This document shows positions 1 through 8,152 of a stretch of 44,353 nt of DNA, one piece after another. Below the pieces are notes generated by a model. The model was not told the DNA's origin, did no database searches, and saw nothing but the letters and a program-made list of their open reading frames with translations. The DNA is from Oxalobacteraceae bacterium (lineage in GTDB: Bacteria > Pseudomonadota > Gammaproteobacteria > Burkholderiales > Burkholderiaceae_D). How positions within the stretch are numbered: position 1 is the stretch's first letter; every line of letters begins with the position of its first letter. The position numbers and the translations under genes were made by a program. The stretch lies in contig JAUYNR010000082.1 of NCBI GenBank assembly GCA_030698225.1, forward strand, positions 1-44,353, read 5' to 3'.

Positions 1-214
1 CTTCCTTCCTTTGCGCCGCTGTGGCAAAAATCTCGGTGGACCGTCTGATCAATTCCGATTTCTATTGTGTGATCTGGTTCACATGCACGTCATACTGTGT
101 GCTCAGCTCGGCCAGCGCCTTCTCGCCCTTGATTGCCGCCAGGGCAACTTTCGCCTTGAAGACCGCAGTGTGATTTCTTCTGGTACGTTTCAGTTCTGCT
201 CCCGATGCGCGCAT
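1..214 (-). pseudogene. IS3-family transposase orfA remnant, 3' end outside window
   Basis: Reading the minus strand from an ATG at 214 gives an IS3-family OrfA (helix-turn-helix transposase subunit) with the recognisable stretch RRNHTAVFKAKVALAAIKGE, then ALAELSTQYDVHVNQITQ. The next codon is TAG, where related OrfA proteins carry a tryptophan (ITQW). The frame then continues with recognisable OrfA sequence (STEIFATAAQRR) to the window edge. The gene is therefore interrupted by a nonsense mutation and is probably inactive. Its orfB partner, if present, lies outside the window. No terminal inverted repeat or target duplication is visible on the inner side, so I cannot give the element boundary. 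Confidence 0.75.
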
Positions 215-282
215 TGCGCTCTCTCATTTGAGCAGAATTTCCACTTAGCCGTCTGTCTGAATTTCCCGAGCCACCTATTAAG

Positions 283-299
283 GTGCATTTAAGATGCAT
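283..299. promoter_or_regulatory. probable NsrR operator upstream of nsrR
   Basis: The 17-bp sequence GTGCATTTAAGATGCAT is a near-palindrome with half-sites GTGCAT and ATGCAT. It agrees with the known NsrR motif of beta- and gammaproteobacteria (ATGYATTT-N-AAATRCAT, from memory). It lies 44 bp before the chosen nsrR start, which suggests autoregulation. A second copy precedes hmp. Confidence 0.7.
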
Positions 300-342
300 A
301 TTTGATAGAATGCATCATGCTTCTTCAATGGTCCGTCCTGCA

Positions 343-822
343 ATGCGCCTAACCCACTTCACAGACATCGGACTTCGTGTCCTTATCTACCTCTCCCGCG
401 TTCGCGAGGCTCAAGCGTCTGTGACGGTTGCAGAAATTGCTTCTCAATTTGACATATCTGTGAACCATCTGGTGAAGGTGGTCGGTCGTCTTGCACGTGC
501 CGGATGGATACAAACGACCCGCGGACGCAACGGCGGCATGCGTCTTTGCATTGACGCTTCAGCCTTGAAAGTTGGAACCGTTCTGCGTGAGTTAGAAGGT
601 GATGCGGAACTAGCCGATTGTGACGGCCAAGTATGTCGCCTTAATCAGAACTGCAGGCTGCGTGGTGCTTTACAGGTAGGCCTTCATGCTTTTTATGATG
701 CGATGAATGCCTATACGCTGCTGGACATTTCTGAGGGCGCCACCGGAGAACAGATTGTGCGTATGCATCGCATTTATCTTGGCCAGTCACCGCACATCAG
801 AACTGGCGGATCGATTAACTGA
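343..822 (+). CDS. nsrR: nitric oxide-sensing Rrf2-family repressor NsrR
   Basis: Cytoplasmic Rrf2-family transcription factor of 159 aa that binds an iron-sulfur cluster and lifts repression of NO-detoxifying genes when the cluster is nitrosylated. The N-terminal winged helix begins MRLTHFTDIGLRVLIYLSRV, the classic NsrR opening, so I place the start at 343 rather than at upstream in-frame codons. Three cysteines, C93, C98 and C104, have the C-X4-C-X5-C spacing of NsrR cluster ligands. Its palindromic operator lies at 283-299, and the NO dioxygenase gene hmp follows with a matching operator, which fixes the role well. It ends 72 bp before hmp and could be transcribed separately. The assignment over other Rrf2 proteins (IscR, RsrR) rests on cysteine spacing and neighbours. 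Confidence 0.92.
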   Translation: MRLTHFTDIGLRVLIYLSRVREAQASVTVAEIASQFDISVNHLVKVVGRLARAGWIQTTRGRNGGMRLCIDASALKVGTVLRELEGDAELADCDGQVCRLNQNCRLRGALQVGLHAFYDAMNAYTLLDISEGATGEQIVRMHRIYLGQSPHIRTGGSIN

Positions 823-862
823 CAGCCGCACCCATCCAAACCGGCTTTTTTTGTGCTTTAAG

Positions 863-879
863 TTGCATTTAATATGCAA
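863..879. promoter_or_regulatory. probable NsrR operator upstream of hmp
   Basis: TTGCATTTAATATGCAA is a 17-bp palindrome with half-sites TTGCAT and ATGCAA, with the same spacing as the site at 283-299. It ends 15 bp before the hmp start codon, where a bound repressor would block transcription or early elongation. An AGGAGA ribosome site follows directly at about 885. Confidence 0.7.
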
Positions 880-894
880 CAATTAGGAGAAATA

Positions 895-2100
895 ATGATT
901 TCACCCGCTTCACGCCCTTATATCGATGCCAGCGTACCTGTGCTACGCGAACATGGACTGGCAATTACCCAGACGTTTTACCGTAATTTATTTGTTGCGC
1001 ATCCAGAGTTATCCAATCTTTTTAATATGGGAAATCAGGCAAACGGTGCCCAGCAGCAATCACTCGCTTCCGCAGTTTTTGCCTACGCGGCCAATATCGA
1101 CAACACCGATGCTCTTTACCCTGTTGTGAATCGAATTGTCCACAAACACGCTTCCGTGGGTATCACTGCAGAGCACTATCCAATTGTGGGACGCCATCTC
1201 ATCGGAGCAATTCAGGAGACCTTGGGTGATGCCGCATCGCCACCTTTGTTGGCAGCTTGGGATGAGGCGTATAGAAGTCTCGCCAATCTTTTCATCGAGG
1301 CGGAAAAAAAGCTTTACGCCCATGCCGGTGTTGCGGCAGGCCAGCTGCATAACATGCGCGTGACCGAGGTGAGCAAGGAAAGTGAAGAAGTCACCTCTTT
1401 CACCATGCAAGCAGCAGATGGACAGCCTGTGCCTGGTTTTAAACCCGGGCAGTACGTCAGCGTCTCAGTCGAGTTCGATGACAACAGTCGCCAGCTCAGA
1501 CAATACAGCCTGTCAAACGCTCCCAATGCCGACTTCCTGAGGATTTCGGTCAAGCGCGAAAGAGCCGGGGAAGAATCACCGGAAGGACAAGTATCCAACT
1601 GGATACATGACAACGTCGCATCAGGTACCATCCTGCGAATTACGCACCCGTTCGGCGAATTCATCCCCGATACGGAGTCAATTGAACCCATCGTTCTGAT
1701 ATCAGCTGGTGTCGGCATCACCCCGATGATTTCGGTGTTGAACCGTATTGCAGAAGTGCATCCATCACGCTTTGTAATTTTTGCGCATGCAGCACGTGAC
1801 GAACAGTATCATTCGCACCAAGCCGATATAAATGCGGCAAAAGCATTGATGCCTAACCTTCAGACCGTCACGTTCTATGAATCCGCATCGGATATTGCAG
1901 CAAACGATGGAAGTATTCATGAGGGGATGATGGACGTGTCCAGACTTCCCAAGTGGCCTCGCTCTGAGGCCAACGTCTACATGTGCGGACCGTTTGGTTT
2001 CATGAAAGCGCAATGGCTAGGTTTGGTGGAGTCCGGCGTACCGGTGGCACGACTGCATCGGGAAGTATTTGGGCCCGAAATGCTGGATTACTTGAACTAA
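895..2100 (+). CDS. hmp: flavohaemoglobin, nitric oxide dioxygenase
   Basis: Cytoplasmic enzyme of 401 aa that converts NO plus O2 to nitrate using NAD(P)H. The globin domain (about 1-140) keeps the residues known from E. coli Hmp at identical positions: Tyr29 and Gln53 in the distal pocket, proximal His85, and Tyr95 and Glu135 of the proximal charge relay. An FAD-binding domain follows with RQYSLS, then an NAD-binding domain with SAGVGITPM. The length matches the family. I chose the ATG at 895 because AGGAGA sits about 5 bp upstream; an in-frame ATG at 874 lies inside the operator. The NsrR site before it and the globin gene behind it form a nitrosative-stress unit. Confidence 0.96.
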   Translation: MISPASRPYIDASVPVLREHGLAITQTFYRNLFVAHPELSNLFNMGNQANGAQQQSLASAVFAYAANIDNTDALYPVVNRIVHKHASVGITAEHYPIVGRHLIGAIQETLGDAASPPLLAAWDEAYRSLANLFIEAEKKLYAHAGVAAGQLHNMRVTEVSKESEEVTSFTMQAADGQPVPGFKPGQYVSVSVEFDDNSRQLRQYSLSNAPNADFLRISVKRERAGEESPEGQVSNWIHDNVASGTILRITHPFGEFIPDTESIEPIVLISAGVGITPMISVLNRIAEVHPSRFVIFAHAARDEQYHSHQADINAAKALMPNLQTVTFYESASDIAANDGSIHEGMMDVSRLPKWPRSEANVYMCGPFGFMKAQWLGLVESGVPVARLHREVFGPEMLDYLN

Positions 2101-2162
2101 GGCGTACGGTGGACTTTAGTCCGCCGCGTTGCTTTCTTATTTGCGAGAGGTCAGGGAAAACG

Positions 2163-2573
2163 ATGCTGCAATCCGGTACGCTTCAGCACGGTCTGAAATT
2201 TCAAGCCATAACAGAAGAATCCATTCGTCTTCTCGTCGACACCTTTTACGATGCGGTGCGAAAGGATGCAGTCCTGGGTCCGGTATTCGACAATACATTG
2301 CATGGACGATGGTCGACCCACCTGCCTCGGATGGTCGATTTTTGGTCAACAATCTTGCTCAGTACGGGAAAATTTCAGGGAAACGTCTACGGAAAACATA
2401 TGGCGCTTACGGGTATAGAGAAAGAACATTTCGTTCGCTGGTTATCTCTGTTTAAAATGGTAGTAATGCAACTTTATGGCGATGATGCCACGATTAAAAT
2501 TTTACAGACTGCTGACCGCATTGCCGGGAGTCTGCAGCTTGGTTTTTTTGGCGAGCGGCCTGTACGTTTGTGA
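2163..2573 (+). CDS. group III truncated haemoglobin
   Basis: Small globin of 136 aa in the 2-over-2 fold family. Recognisable features are the FYDAVRKDAVLGPVF segment near the N-terminus, HLPRMVDFWSTILL, the YGKHMAL segment that probably carries haem-contacting residues, and the C-terminal EKEHFVRWLSLF typical of group III (Ctb-like) proteins. In Campylobacter, Ctb is induced by NO together with a haemoglobin under an NO-responsive regulator; here the gene follows hmp by 62 bp, so a role in NO or oxygen chemistry is a reasonable inference. I use ATG 2163; the open frame extends back into hmp but lacks globin homology there. A short palindrome (GGACTTTAGTCC, about 2110-2121) lies between the two genes. 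Confidence 0.85.
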   Translation: MLQSGTLQHGLKFQAITEESIRLLVDTFYDAVRKDAVLGPVFDNTLHGRWSTHLPRMVDFWSTILLSTGKFQGNVYGKHMALTGIEKEHFVRWLSLFKMVVMQLYGDDATIKILQTADRIAGSLQLGFFGERPVRL

Positions 2574-2762
2574 CAGCTTGTTGCTCTGGTGCCAGGTTTA
2601 AAACGTCACAGTCTGATTCCACTCTTTCAATCCCTTGCGCACGGGCATGTGGGTATCGTTTTATACTAGGCGCTCAACGCGGACCTCAACCGAGACGTGC
2701 TTTCGGACGTAGCGATGGTTGGTTAGTTTGTTTCGTTAGGTTTAGTCATCAGGAGAAATGAT

Positions 2763-2996
2763 ATGCAATCAACATTTCACGAATCCGAAACAGGGCAAGC
2801 CGTTATTCAGAATGCAACATCTGTGGGCACTGAGCAATTGGTCGTAACGTTGCATCCTGGGGGCGACTCTTCAGTTGAAATCCAAATCAAAGAAAACATA
2901 CCTGGCAACGGCTTGGTTTCAAGCTCAATTTCAATCAACCAAACTGGCTTACAAAGGCTTGTTCAATGGTTGCGCGAGCAAGGCGCAGTGGATTAA
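2763..2996 (+). CDS. small protein of unknown function
   Basis: An open frame of 77 codons with a strong ribosome site (AGGAGA about 6 bp upstream of ATG). The product is acidic, without signal peptide or membrane segment. It has an N-terminal stretch rich in Gln, Thr and Ser, a beta-prone middle (QLVVTLHPGGDSSVEIQIK) and a C-terminal amphipathic helix (GLQRLVQWLREQGAVD). I do not recognise the family. It follows the truncated globin by about 190 bp and precedes antiporter remnants. The good ribosome site and protein-like composition favour a real gene. Confidence 0.5.
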   Translation: MQSTFHESETGQAVIQNATSVGTEQLVVTLHPGGDSSVEIQIKENIPGNGLVSSSISINQTGLQRLVQWLREQGAVD

Positions 2997-3053
2997 GGCC
3001 TACCAATACCGACGAAGACTTGGACTTTTAGCACTTCAGGAAGCGTCCGCGCT

Positions 3054-3187
3054 GATGACCCGCTGGCCGAGCTCCCAATACTGTTGAGCAGCATAAGTTG
3101 ACCGGCCGCGTTGTTTTGGTCGGATATGGTCGAGTTGGACAACGCATTGCCGAGGTGTTGGCAAAGCAAGGATTCACTACTTGTTAG
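3054..3187 (+). pseudogene. remnant of a Kef/YbaL-type antiporter, TrkA-N region
   Basis: Two overlapping frames give a recognisable fragment: DDPLAELP from 3054, then after a frameshift near 3095 VVLVGYGRVGQRIAEV and LAKQGF, ending in TAG at 3185. This is the linker and first nucleotide-binding strand (GxGxxG) of the TrkA-N domain in YbaL-type Kef antiporters. No transmembrane part precedes it and no C-terminal part follows, so it is a short relic. About 245 bp between it and the DUF2242 gene hold nothing I recognise. Confidence 0.6.
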
Positions 3188-3432
3188 CGAAGCACCGCCA
3201 CCGACATGTTGAGAGAGCTTCTGGCGAACGCACAAATCCAAATACCTGACGCATGAAGGCTTGCCGGCAAGACGACGACTTTTGGGCTACGCGGAAGATG
3301 TGACCGAGCGGGTAAACATTACGTTTCCGCGCCGGGTGCTGCATATCATTGATAAGGCTGCCAAGCGGGCATAGTTGGGCCGAGTATGCGCGGTGGGCGA
3401 TGACGCCAGCCAGTTCCGGCGTCGGGATGCTG

Positions 3433-4020
3433 CTAGTTCTGCTTCGATAGCGGATGCGGGACAGTAGTTGCGTCTGTGGCGTTGCCCGAAACAGCGCCAA
3501 GATGGCGTTCCACCAGCACGAAAAAGCGCTGATAGAACTCCCCGGCGGGGATCGTTGCGCTGGCGACCTTAACCAGAGAATCGTCGCTGGAAGTGAACGG
3601 CAGCGAAACCGAGCCGATTGCACCCACGCCCACACTGGCCGAGTTATTGCTCTTCTTAAGCGCGTAGCGGTCTTCCAGTGCGCTGACAAAGGCGGTCGAG
3701 CCTTTGCCGCCAGCGTCAGCCACGCAGGCGACGCTAAACACAATCTGGACGTGCTTATCGCTGCTCGGCTGGAAGTTCTTGTGGCCATCCACCAGTTCCG
3801 TCTTGGCCTGATTGATCAGATAACCCTGGCTGAGCAGCGCGCGTCGCGCCGCTTCGCAAGTTTTATCGGCCGAATTCGCAAAGCTGTGCGAATAGGTTGA
3901 GGTCGAGTCGAATTCCTCATGTTGATACGCCACCGATTTGGATGGCGTCGAGCAAGCCGATACTACGCCGGCGAGCAATACTGCAAACAGCGGCGGCAAG
4001 CGACGAAATGACTGGCGCAT
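3433..4020 (-). CDS. DUF2242 family lipoprotein
   Basis: Predicted outer-membrane or periplasmic lipoprotein of 195 aa. The N-terminus has a basic start, a hydrophobic stretch and a lipobox ending at Cys23 (GVVSAC). The mature part contains the segments that define DUF2242 proteins of Burkholderiales: FDSTSTYSHSF, CEAARRALLSQGY, HVQIVFSVACV and the well-conserved ALKKSNNSASVGVGAIGSVS followed by LPFTSSDDSLVKVASATIPA. The function of the family is unknown. I choose ATG 4020 because a GGGAGAA ribosome site precedes it and the signal peptide starts there; an upstream ATG at 4125 would add 35 residues unlike a signal peptide. It is isolated between antiporter relics. Confidence 0.85.
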   Translation of the reverse strand: MRQSFRRLPPLFAVLLAGVVSACSTPSKSVAYQHEEFDSTSTYSHSFANSADKTCEAARRALLSQGYLINQAKTELVDGHKNFQPSSDKHVQIVFSVACVADAGGKGSTAFVSALEDRYALKKSNNSASVGVGAIGSVSLPFTSSDDSLVKVASATIPAGEFYQRFFVLVERHLGAVSGNATDATTVPHPLSKQN

Positions 4021-4631
4021 GCGTGAGTTCTCCCTGAAATAAATGCGGTAGTGGTTGCCTTGCGGGGCTAGCCCGGGATATCCAGTTCGGATGCGGTGTG
4101 AATATCCGGCAGCGGGTATGCACAACGACCTGAATCATACGGTAGCGCGCACACTATTGATCGCAGTTCACCACGCGCCCATGTGGTCTTTTTTTTACCG
4201 ATTTTGACGCCGTTGTGACGCAAAATCACGTAAGCGGATGTGACGTGGAAAAGAATTGCAGCGGTCCCTAGTTTAGCAGATACGACTGCCCAGACAATTT
4301 CTTCTCCTTCGACGTACCCGGGCGCGCCGTTTCGAGTCAACCCACAACGCCGGCGCGTAAAGCCGTCAATCCAAGCGTGCACGGGAACGCGGAAACCATA
4401 TTGTTCCTCGACGTGGCGTTTGCTAAGAAGGACAGCGGCAAGCGCCTGGGTGCTAAATGGGACGGGGGCCATGCGCAAGTGGTACATCTCCCACGGCGCG
4501 GATGTGCACCTGTGCACCCCCAGACGAATCTTGAGAACGGATACCTGGCAGTAGGTCGGCCATCGATTATGCTCGGTCAATTCTTCTACCCCCGCTTTTG
4601 CGAAAATCCAGCCTCCTAGTCGGCGCGGCGC
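4021..4631. other. intergenic stretch with no convincing gene
   Basis: Open frames exist on both strands (170 codons on minus at 4068-4580; 104 on plus at 4240-4554), but neither has a recognisable domain or a clear ribosome site, and they overlap each other. Composition resembles the neighbouring decayed sequence. I see no RNA gene or repeat here. Confidence 0.4.
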
Positions 4632-5388
4632 TCATTGATCCGTTTCACTGCCAGCCGCTTCACCGTCGGCCTCAGCCGGCAGCCCGACTGCATCGCGGGC
4701 GAACATTTCTTCCAGCTCCTGCCGCCCCTGCTTGGCCATCGAGATCATCTGATGCTGGTCCTGGTAATGCGGATATACCGCATGCAGCGTCTTGAAATTG
4801 TGATCCCGGAATTGCCGCACCACCTTGCCAACCCGCTCGCTGCCATAACCGAGTTCCTGCAGCGCCTTGCCGCCCAATTGCAGCGCGGCTTCGAAGGTTT
4901 CTCGCTCCAGCAGCGTCACGCCGCGATCCAACAGATCATAGTAATGACTGACGTTGCGCGCCCGCGCCAGGATTTTCAGGTGCGGGAAATGCCGCCAGCG
5001 CAATCGCGGTCGACGACAGCGACAAGCCGAGCGCTGCGATCAGTGCGGTTTTCCAGTCAGCGCCGAGCGCCAGCGCGGCGGCGAACAAGGCTGCAGTACA
5101 GGCGCCGACCTGCAACCCGCCCCAGCCGAAGATCGGCTGCCGCAGCGACCACAGCCGCTTCGGCTCGAGTTCGAGCCCGATCAGAAACAGCAGCATGACC
5201 ACGCCGAATTCGGAAAAATGCAGTATGTCTTCGACGCCCTCGATCAGGCGCAAGCCCCATGGTCCGATCGCCATCCCGGCCAGCAAATAGCCGAGGACCG
5301 CGCCCAGCCCCAGGCGTTTCGCCAGCGGCACCGCCAGCACGGCGGCGGCCAGATAGATCAGCGCATTCGATAGCAGGTCGTGTTCCAT
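4632..5388 (-). pseudogene. KefC-type K+/H+ antiporter with a large internal deletion
   Basis: The minus strand from ATG 5388 encodes the first four or so membrane segments of a KefB/KefC antiporter ([49 protein letters not shown]). At about 4990 the sequence jumps, out of frame, to the C-terminal end of the same kind of protein ([20 protein letters not shown], then the LLERETFEAALQLGGKALQELG segment) and runs to a stop at 4632. In intact KefC about 350 residues lie between these segments, including the remaining membrane helices and most of the TrkA-N domain. About 1 kb has therefore been lost and the frame shifted. The product cannot be a functional antiporter. Confidence 0.85.
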
Positions 5389-6001
5389 CTCGGGTTCCGA
5401 TCAGGTGAGAGCACGGAAATACTGTACCACTTGCATACTCTCCAGCAAGTGACCTGATAAGTAATGTTGAGGCGACGGAGCGATTTTTATCGCAAATATA
5501 CTACATTATGTATTTTTTATGACAGCCTGAAATAAAGCGGAAATGGTTATGTTTTTACATATACCCTAGCATTTCATGCCAAACAGAAGGCTGGGCATGG
5601 CTAGCTAGGGTGATCTGGGTCAGTTTTCGGTCAGCGGCAACAATGATCAAAACTTTGCGCACTCTTTGGATTTACGTCTTTACATCTCGTTACACTTGCA
5701 GGCTTCGTGCGGAAGTCCTAACACTGCAATAATTGCTTAGCCGAAAATATCGTCGTGTTGTGCGATCAAATGACCACTTGGAAGTGGCGACGCATTTCAC
5801 GGTTTGTCATTTGGCGTATGACTTGGTTGTTTTCTCTGAAAATTCGAATTGGAACTCATCGTCAATTGGGCATGTTTTACTGAAACCGCTAACTATCAAT
5901 TAGAGATTGATTCAGTAGAGGCAGTTCTAGCATCAGGGGCCGCACCCTCAAAGGTCGGCCATACACCAGTACCTTGCGGGCTCAAATGAAGAAGGAAAGT
6001 A
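5389..6001. other. AT-rich intergenic region upstream of the ice-binding protein gene
   Basis: No open frame with support is present. It contains a diverged copy of a 70-bp intergenic element (5498-5567) and probably the promoter of the 6002 gene, which I cannot pin to a clear -35/-10 pair. GAAGGAAAG just before 6002 serves as ribosome site. Confidence 0.4.
5498..5567 (+). repeat. 70-bp intergenic element, copy 1 (diverged)
   Basis: It starts with ATAC-N8-GTAT followed by a T-rich run. Exactly 63 bp after the first base comes ATACCCT, where the other copies have ATACTCC. The GCGG block lies one base out of register compared with the other four copies (14393-14462, 20321-20390, 29258-29327, 35047-35116). 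Confidence 0.45.
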
Positions 6002-7198
6002 ATGAATAGATTCGAACGTTTATTCAAACCACTGTCGTGGTTTATGGCATTGCTGCTGATAGCTTTTCTGCCCGGATGCGGAGGTGGCGCAGAAGGAAGC
6101 CCAAGCGCAAGCTTACTCGCGAGTACTACCGTTGTAGCAGCCACCAATCCCACAATAAGTTCCGAAAGCCCAAGTTACGGCGCCACGAATGTACCGACCA
6201 GCACCAATAACAGTAATAACGTTGTGACCGGCACCGTAGTGACTGTCGGCTTCAACCAGCCGATGGATCCGGCCACGATCAACTCGTCCCCTGCCCGAAC
6301 GTTGTCTACGTTCACGCTCAAGGAGACTAGCGGGAAAAACGTGCCCGGTAGCGTCGCCATGAATGCCGCAAACACCGCAGCAACTTTTACGCCAACCGCG
6401 TCCGCCCTCACCCCGAATACCAACTATACCGCCACGGTTACTGCTGCGGCCAAGAACGCCGGCGGTACTGCAATGCCCAATTCCGGGATATGGAACTTTA
6501 CGACCAAGGCCGTCGCGTCTACCGGTCAGGCGCCGGTAGACCTTGGAACCGCCGGCAGTTTCGTGATTCTGACAAAATCAGGAATTTCAACCGTTCCAGG
6601 CTCGGTATTGACCGGCAATATCGGAGTGAGCCCGATCGCACACACCGCGATCACCGGATTTTCAGAAACAACGGATATCTCGAATACATTTTCGAGATCC
6701 CCTCAAGTGCTCGGAAGAATATTCGCAGCCGACGATACGCCTCCTGTTCCAGCTTACCTGACCACGGCTGTGAGCGACATGGAAAGCGCGTACACCAACG
6801 CCGCCGGACGCGCATTACCCGATTTCATTGAACTGGGCGCAGGAGAGATTGGCGGGCTGACCCTCGCCCCCGGCCTGTATAAATGGGGTACCGGTGTTTC
6901 AATCGCAACGGATGTGACACTCTCGGGTGGCCCAAACGATGTCTGGATCTTCCAGATAGCGGGAACTCTTACCCAGGCATCCGCTAAGACAGTGATCCTG
7001 ACAGGCGGCGCACTGGCCAAGAACATCTTCTGGGTACCCGCAGACGTTGTCGCACTTGGAACAACTGCGCATTTTGAGGGAATAGTGCTGGCTAAAACAA
7101 TGATCGCCATGAAAACTGGCGCATCGGCGAACGGCAGACTATTGGCGCAGACGGCGGTCACTCTCGATCAAAACACAGTCACCCAGCCAGTCCAGTAA
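6002..7198 (+). CDS. DUF3494 ice-binding-like lipoprotein with Ig-like domain
   Basis: Exported protein of 398 aa. A signal peptide ends in a lipobox with Cys26 (FLPGC), suggesting anchoring to a membrane. Residues about 48-170 form a bacterial Ig-like domain of the Big_5 type (VTVGFNQPMDPATI, FTPTASALTPNTNYTATV). Residues about 178-395 are a DUF3494 domain, the beta-helix fold of ice-binding proteins: DLGTAGSFVILTKSGIS, SVLTGNIGVSPIA, LAPGLYKWGTGVSI, DVWIFQIAGTLT, GTTAHFEGIVLAKT and NGRLLAQTAVTLDQNTV are all family landmarks. Known members bind ice and limit recrystallisation, but some DUF3494 proteins are thought to act as adhesins. It stands alone, preceded by a purine-rich ribosome site. 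The fold assignment is confident; actual ice binding is inference. Confidence 0.92.
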   Translation: MNRFERLFKPLSWFMALLLIAFLPGCGGGAEGSPSASLLASTTVVAATNPTISSESPSYGATNVPTSTNNSNNVVTGTVVTVGFNQPMDPATINSSPARTLSTFTLKETSGKNVPGSVAMNAANTAATFTPTASALTPNTNYTATVTAAAKNAGGTAMPNSGIWNFTTKAVASTGQAPVDLGTAGSFVILTKSGISTVPGSVLTGNIGVSPIAHTAITGFSETTDISNTFSRSPQVLGRIFAADDTPPVPAYLTTAVSDMESAYTNAAGRALPDFIELGAGEIGGLTLAPGLYKWGTGVSIATDVTLSGGPNDVWIFQIAGTLTQASAKTVILTGGALAKNIFWVPADVVALGTTAHFEGIVLAKTMIAMKTGASANGRLLAQTAVTLDQNTVTQPVQ

Positions 7199-7667
7199 GG
7201 ACGCAACGGGCCCACGGCTGGGACCAAGGAGATGGTCAAGCAATCGGTTACCAGTTGGGAACAGCCGGAAAAACACTTGGGTTAGTTTTTGGCTGGCGCA
7301 CTATGGTGGTTCAACTTGAACCACCATAAAAACGCTGCTTCATTTGATCTTCTACAAGCCCAAGCCACTGGACTCTGAAAGTCAATCCTATCGACAGTAA
7401 TTATTTGGCCAAAGCCCTGGGTACTTCATTCCACCGGTTCGTATATCTCAGTGACTTGTTTTCAGCACGCATAGTCCATCCCGCCTGGATATCTGGAACG
7501 CCTAGATGCACGGTATCGGCATTGCCCTAACGCCAGCGCACCGCGCGACTTCAAACTTGCCCCTGCCTCAGGGTGCAGACACATCTGCTTACTTCGGTTA
7601 CCGATCCTGTATAGCTACAAACTGCTGCTTGGTATGTAATGCAGGCATACATCGTTCAGAGGGATTC
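7199..7667. other. intergenic region with a long perfect palindrome
   Basis: No supported gene. The only clear structure is a 27-bp perfect inverted repeat at 7302-7328. Short open frames here look random. Confidence 0.4.
7302..7328. repeat. 27-bp perfect inverted repeat
   Basis: Arms TATGGTGGTTCAA and TTGAACCACCATA flank a single central C, so all 13 base pairs match. No T-run follows on either strand, which argues against a simple rho-independent terminator, although it lies 104 bp after the ice-binding gene. It could be a transcript-end hairpin or a protein-binding site. Confidence 0.7.
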
Positions 7668-8063
7668 ATGATGAAAAACCGATTAACTGCTTTCGCAGGA
7701 TTGTTGTCTGGTGCTGCTTTGATGCTGATTACCGCTCCTGCCCTGGCGCGCGCCGACATTTCAGTCGATATTTGGGGTCCGGGTGTTTACGTGGAACCAG
7801 CGCCGGTCTATGTTTCACCCCCACCGGTTTATGTGCAGCCACGTCCGATGTATCAGCAGCCGCAGCCCTACTATGCACAGCCGCAACCTTACTATAGAGA
7901 GCAGCAATACAGACAGGACTGGCGCCAGCGTCGCTGGAATGGCGATCACCGCAGACGTGATCGAGATCGTGACGGCGTTCCAAATCGATACGATCGCGAC
8001 CGCGATGGTGACGGCGTGCCAAACCGATTTGACCGTCGCCCGAACAATCCCTACCGCGACTAA
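7668..8063 (+). CDS. exported proline/tyrosine-rich protein with Asp-rich C-terminus
   Basis: A 131-residue predicted periplasmic or surface protein. The start at 7668 (or the adjacent ATG 7671) gives a typical signal peptide with cleavage near ALARA-D at about residue 29, and AGAGGG lies upstream. The middle (40-80) is low-complexity with PVYV, PPPVYV, QPQPYY units. The C-terminus carries two copies of DRDRDGVPNRYD / DRDGDGVPNRFD, similar to the calcium-binding thrombospondin type 3 repeat. Proteins of this design are common in Burkholderiales and remain uncharacterised. The next gene, also exported, starts 89 bp downstream and may be cotranscribed. Confidence 0.75.
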   Translation: MMKNRLTAFAGLLSGAALMLITAPALARADISVDIWGPGVYVEPAPVYVSPPPVYVQPRPMYQQPQPYYAQPQPYYREQQYRQDWRQRRWNGDHRRRDRDRDGVPNRYDRDRDGDGVPNRFDRRPNNPYRD

Positions 8064-8152
8064 AAATATCGTTGTTTAAGCCTTTCGCCAAATAGATATG
8101 CACGTAGATACACACGTTGTCTGTCAATCCATAAGCAGAATAGGAAAACGAT

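Noticed and set aside
4068..4580. A 170-codon open frame on the minus strand
   Set aside because: No recognisable domain, no clear ribosome site, and an equally plausible-looking open frame overlaps it on the plus strand; it lies in decayed sequence.
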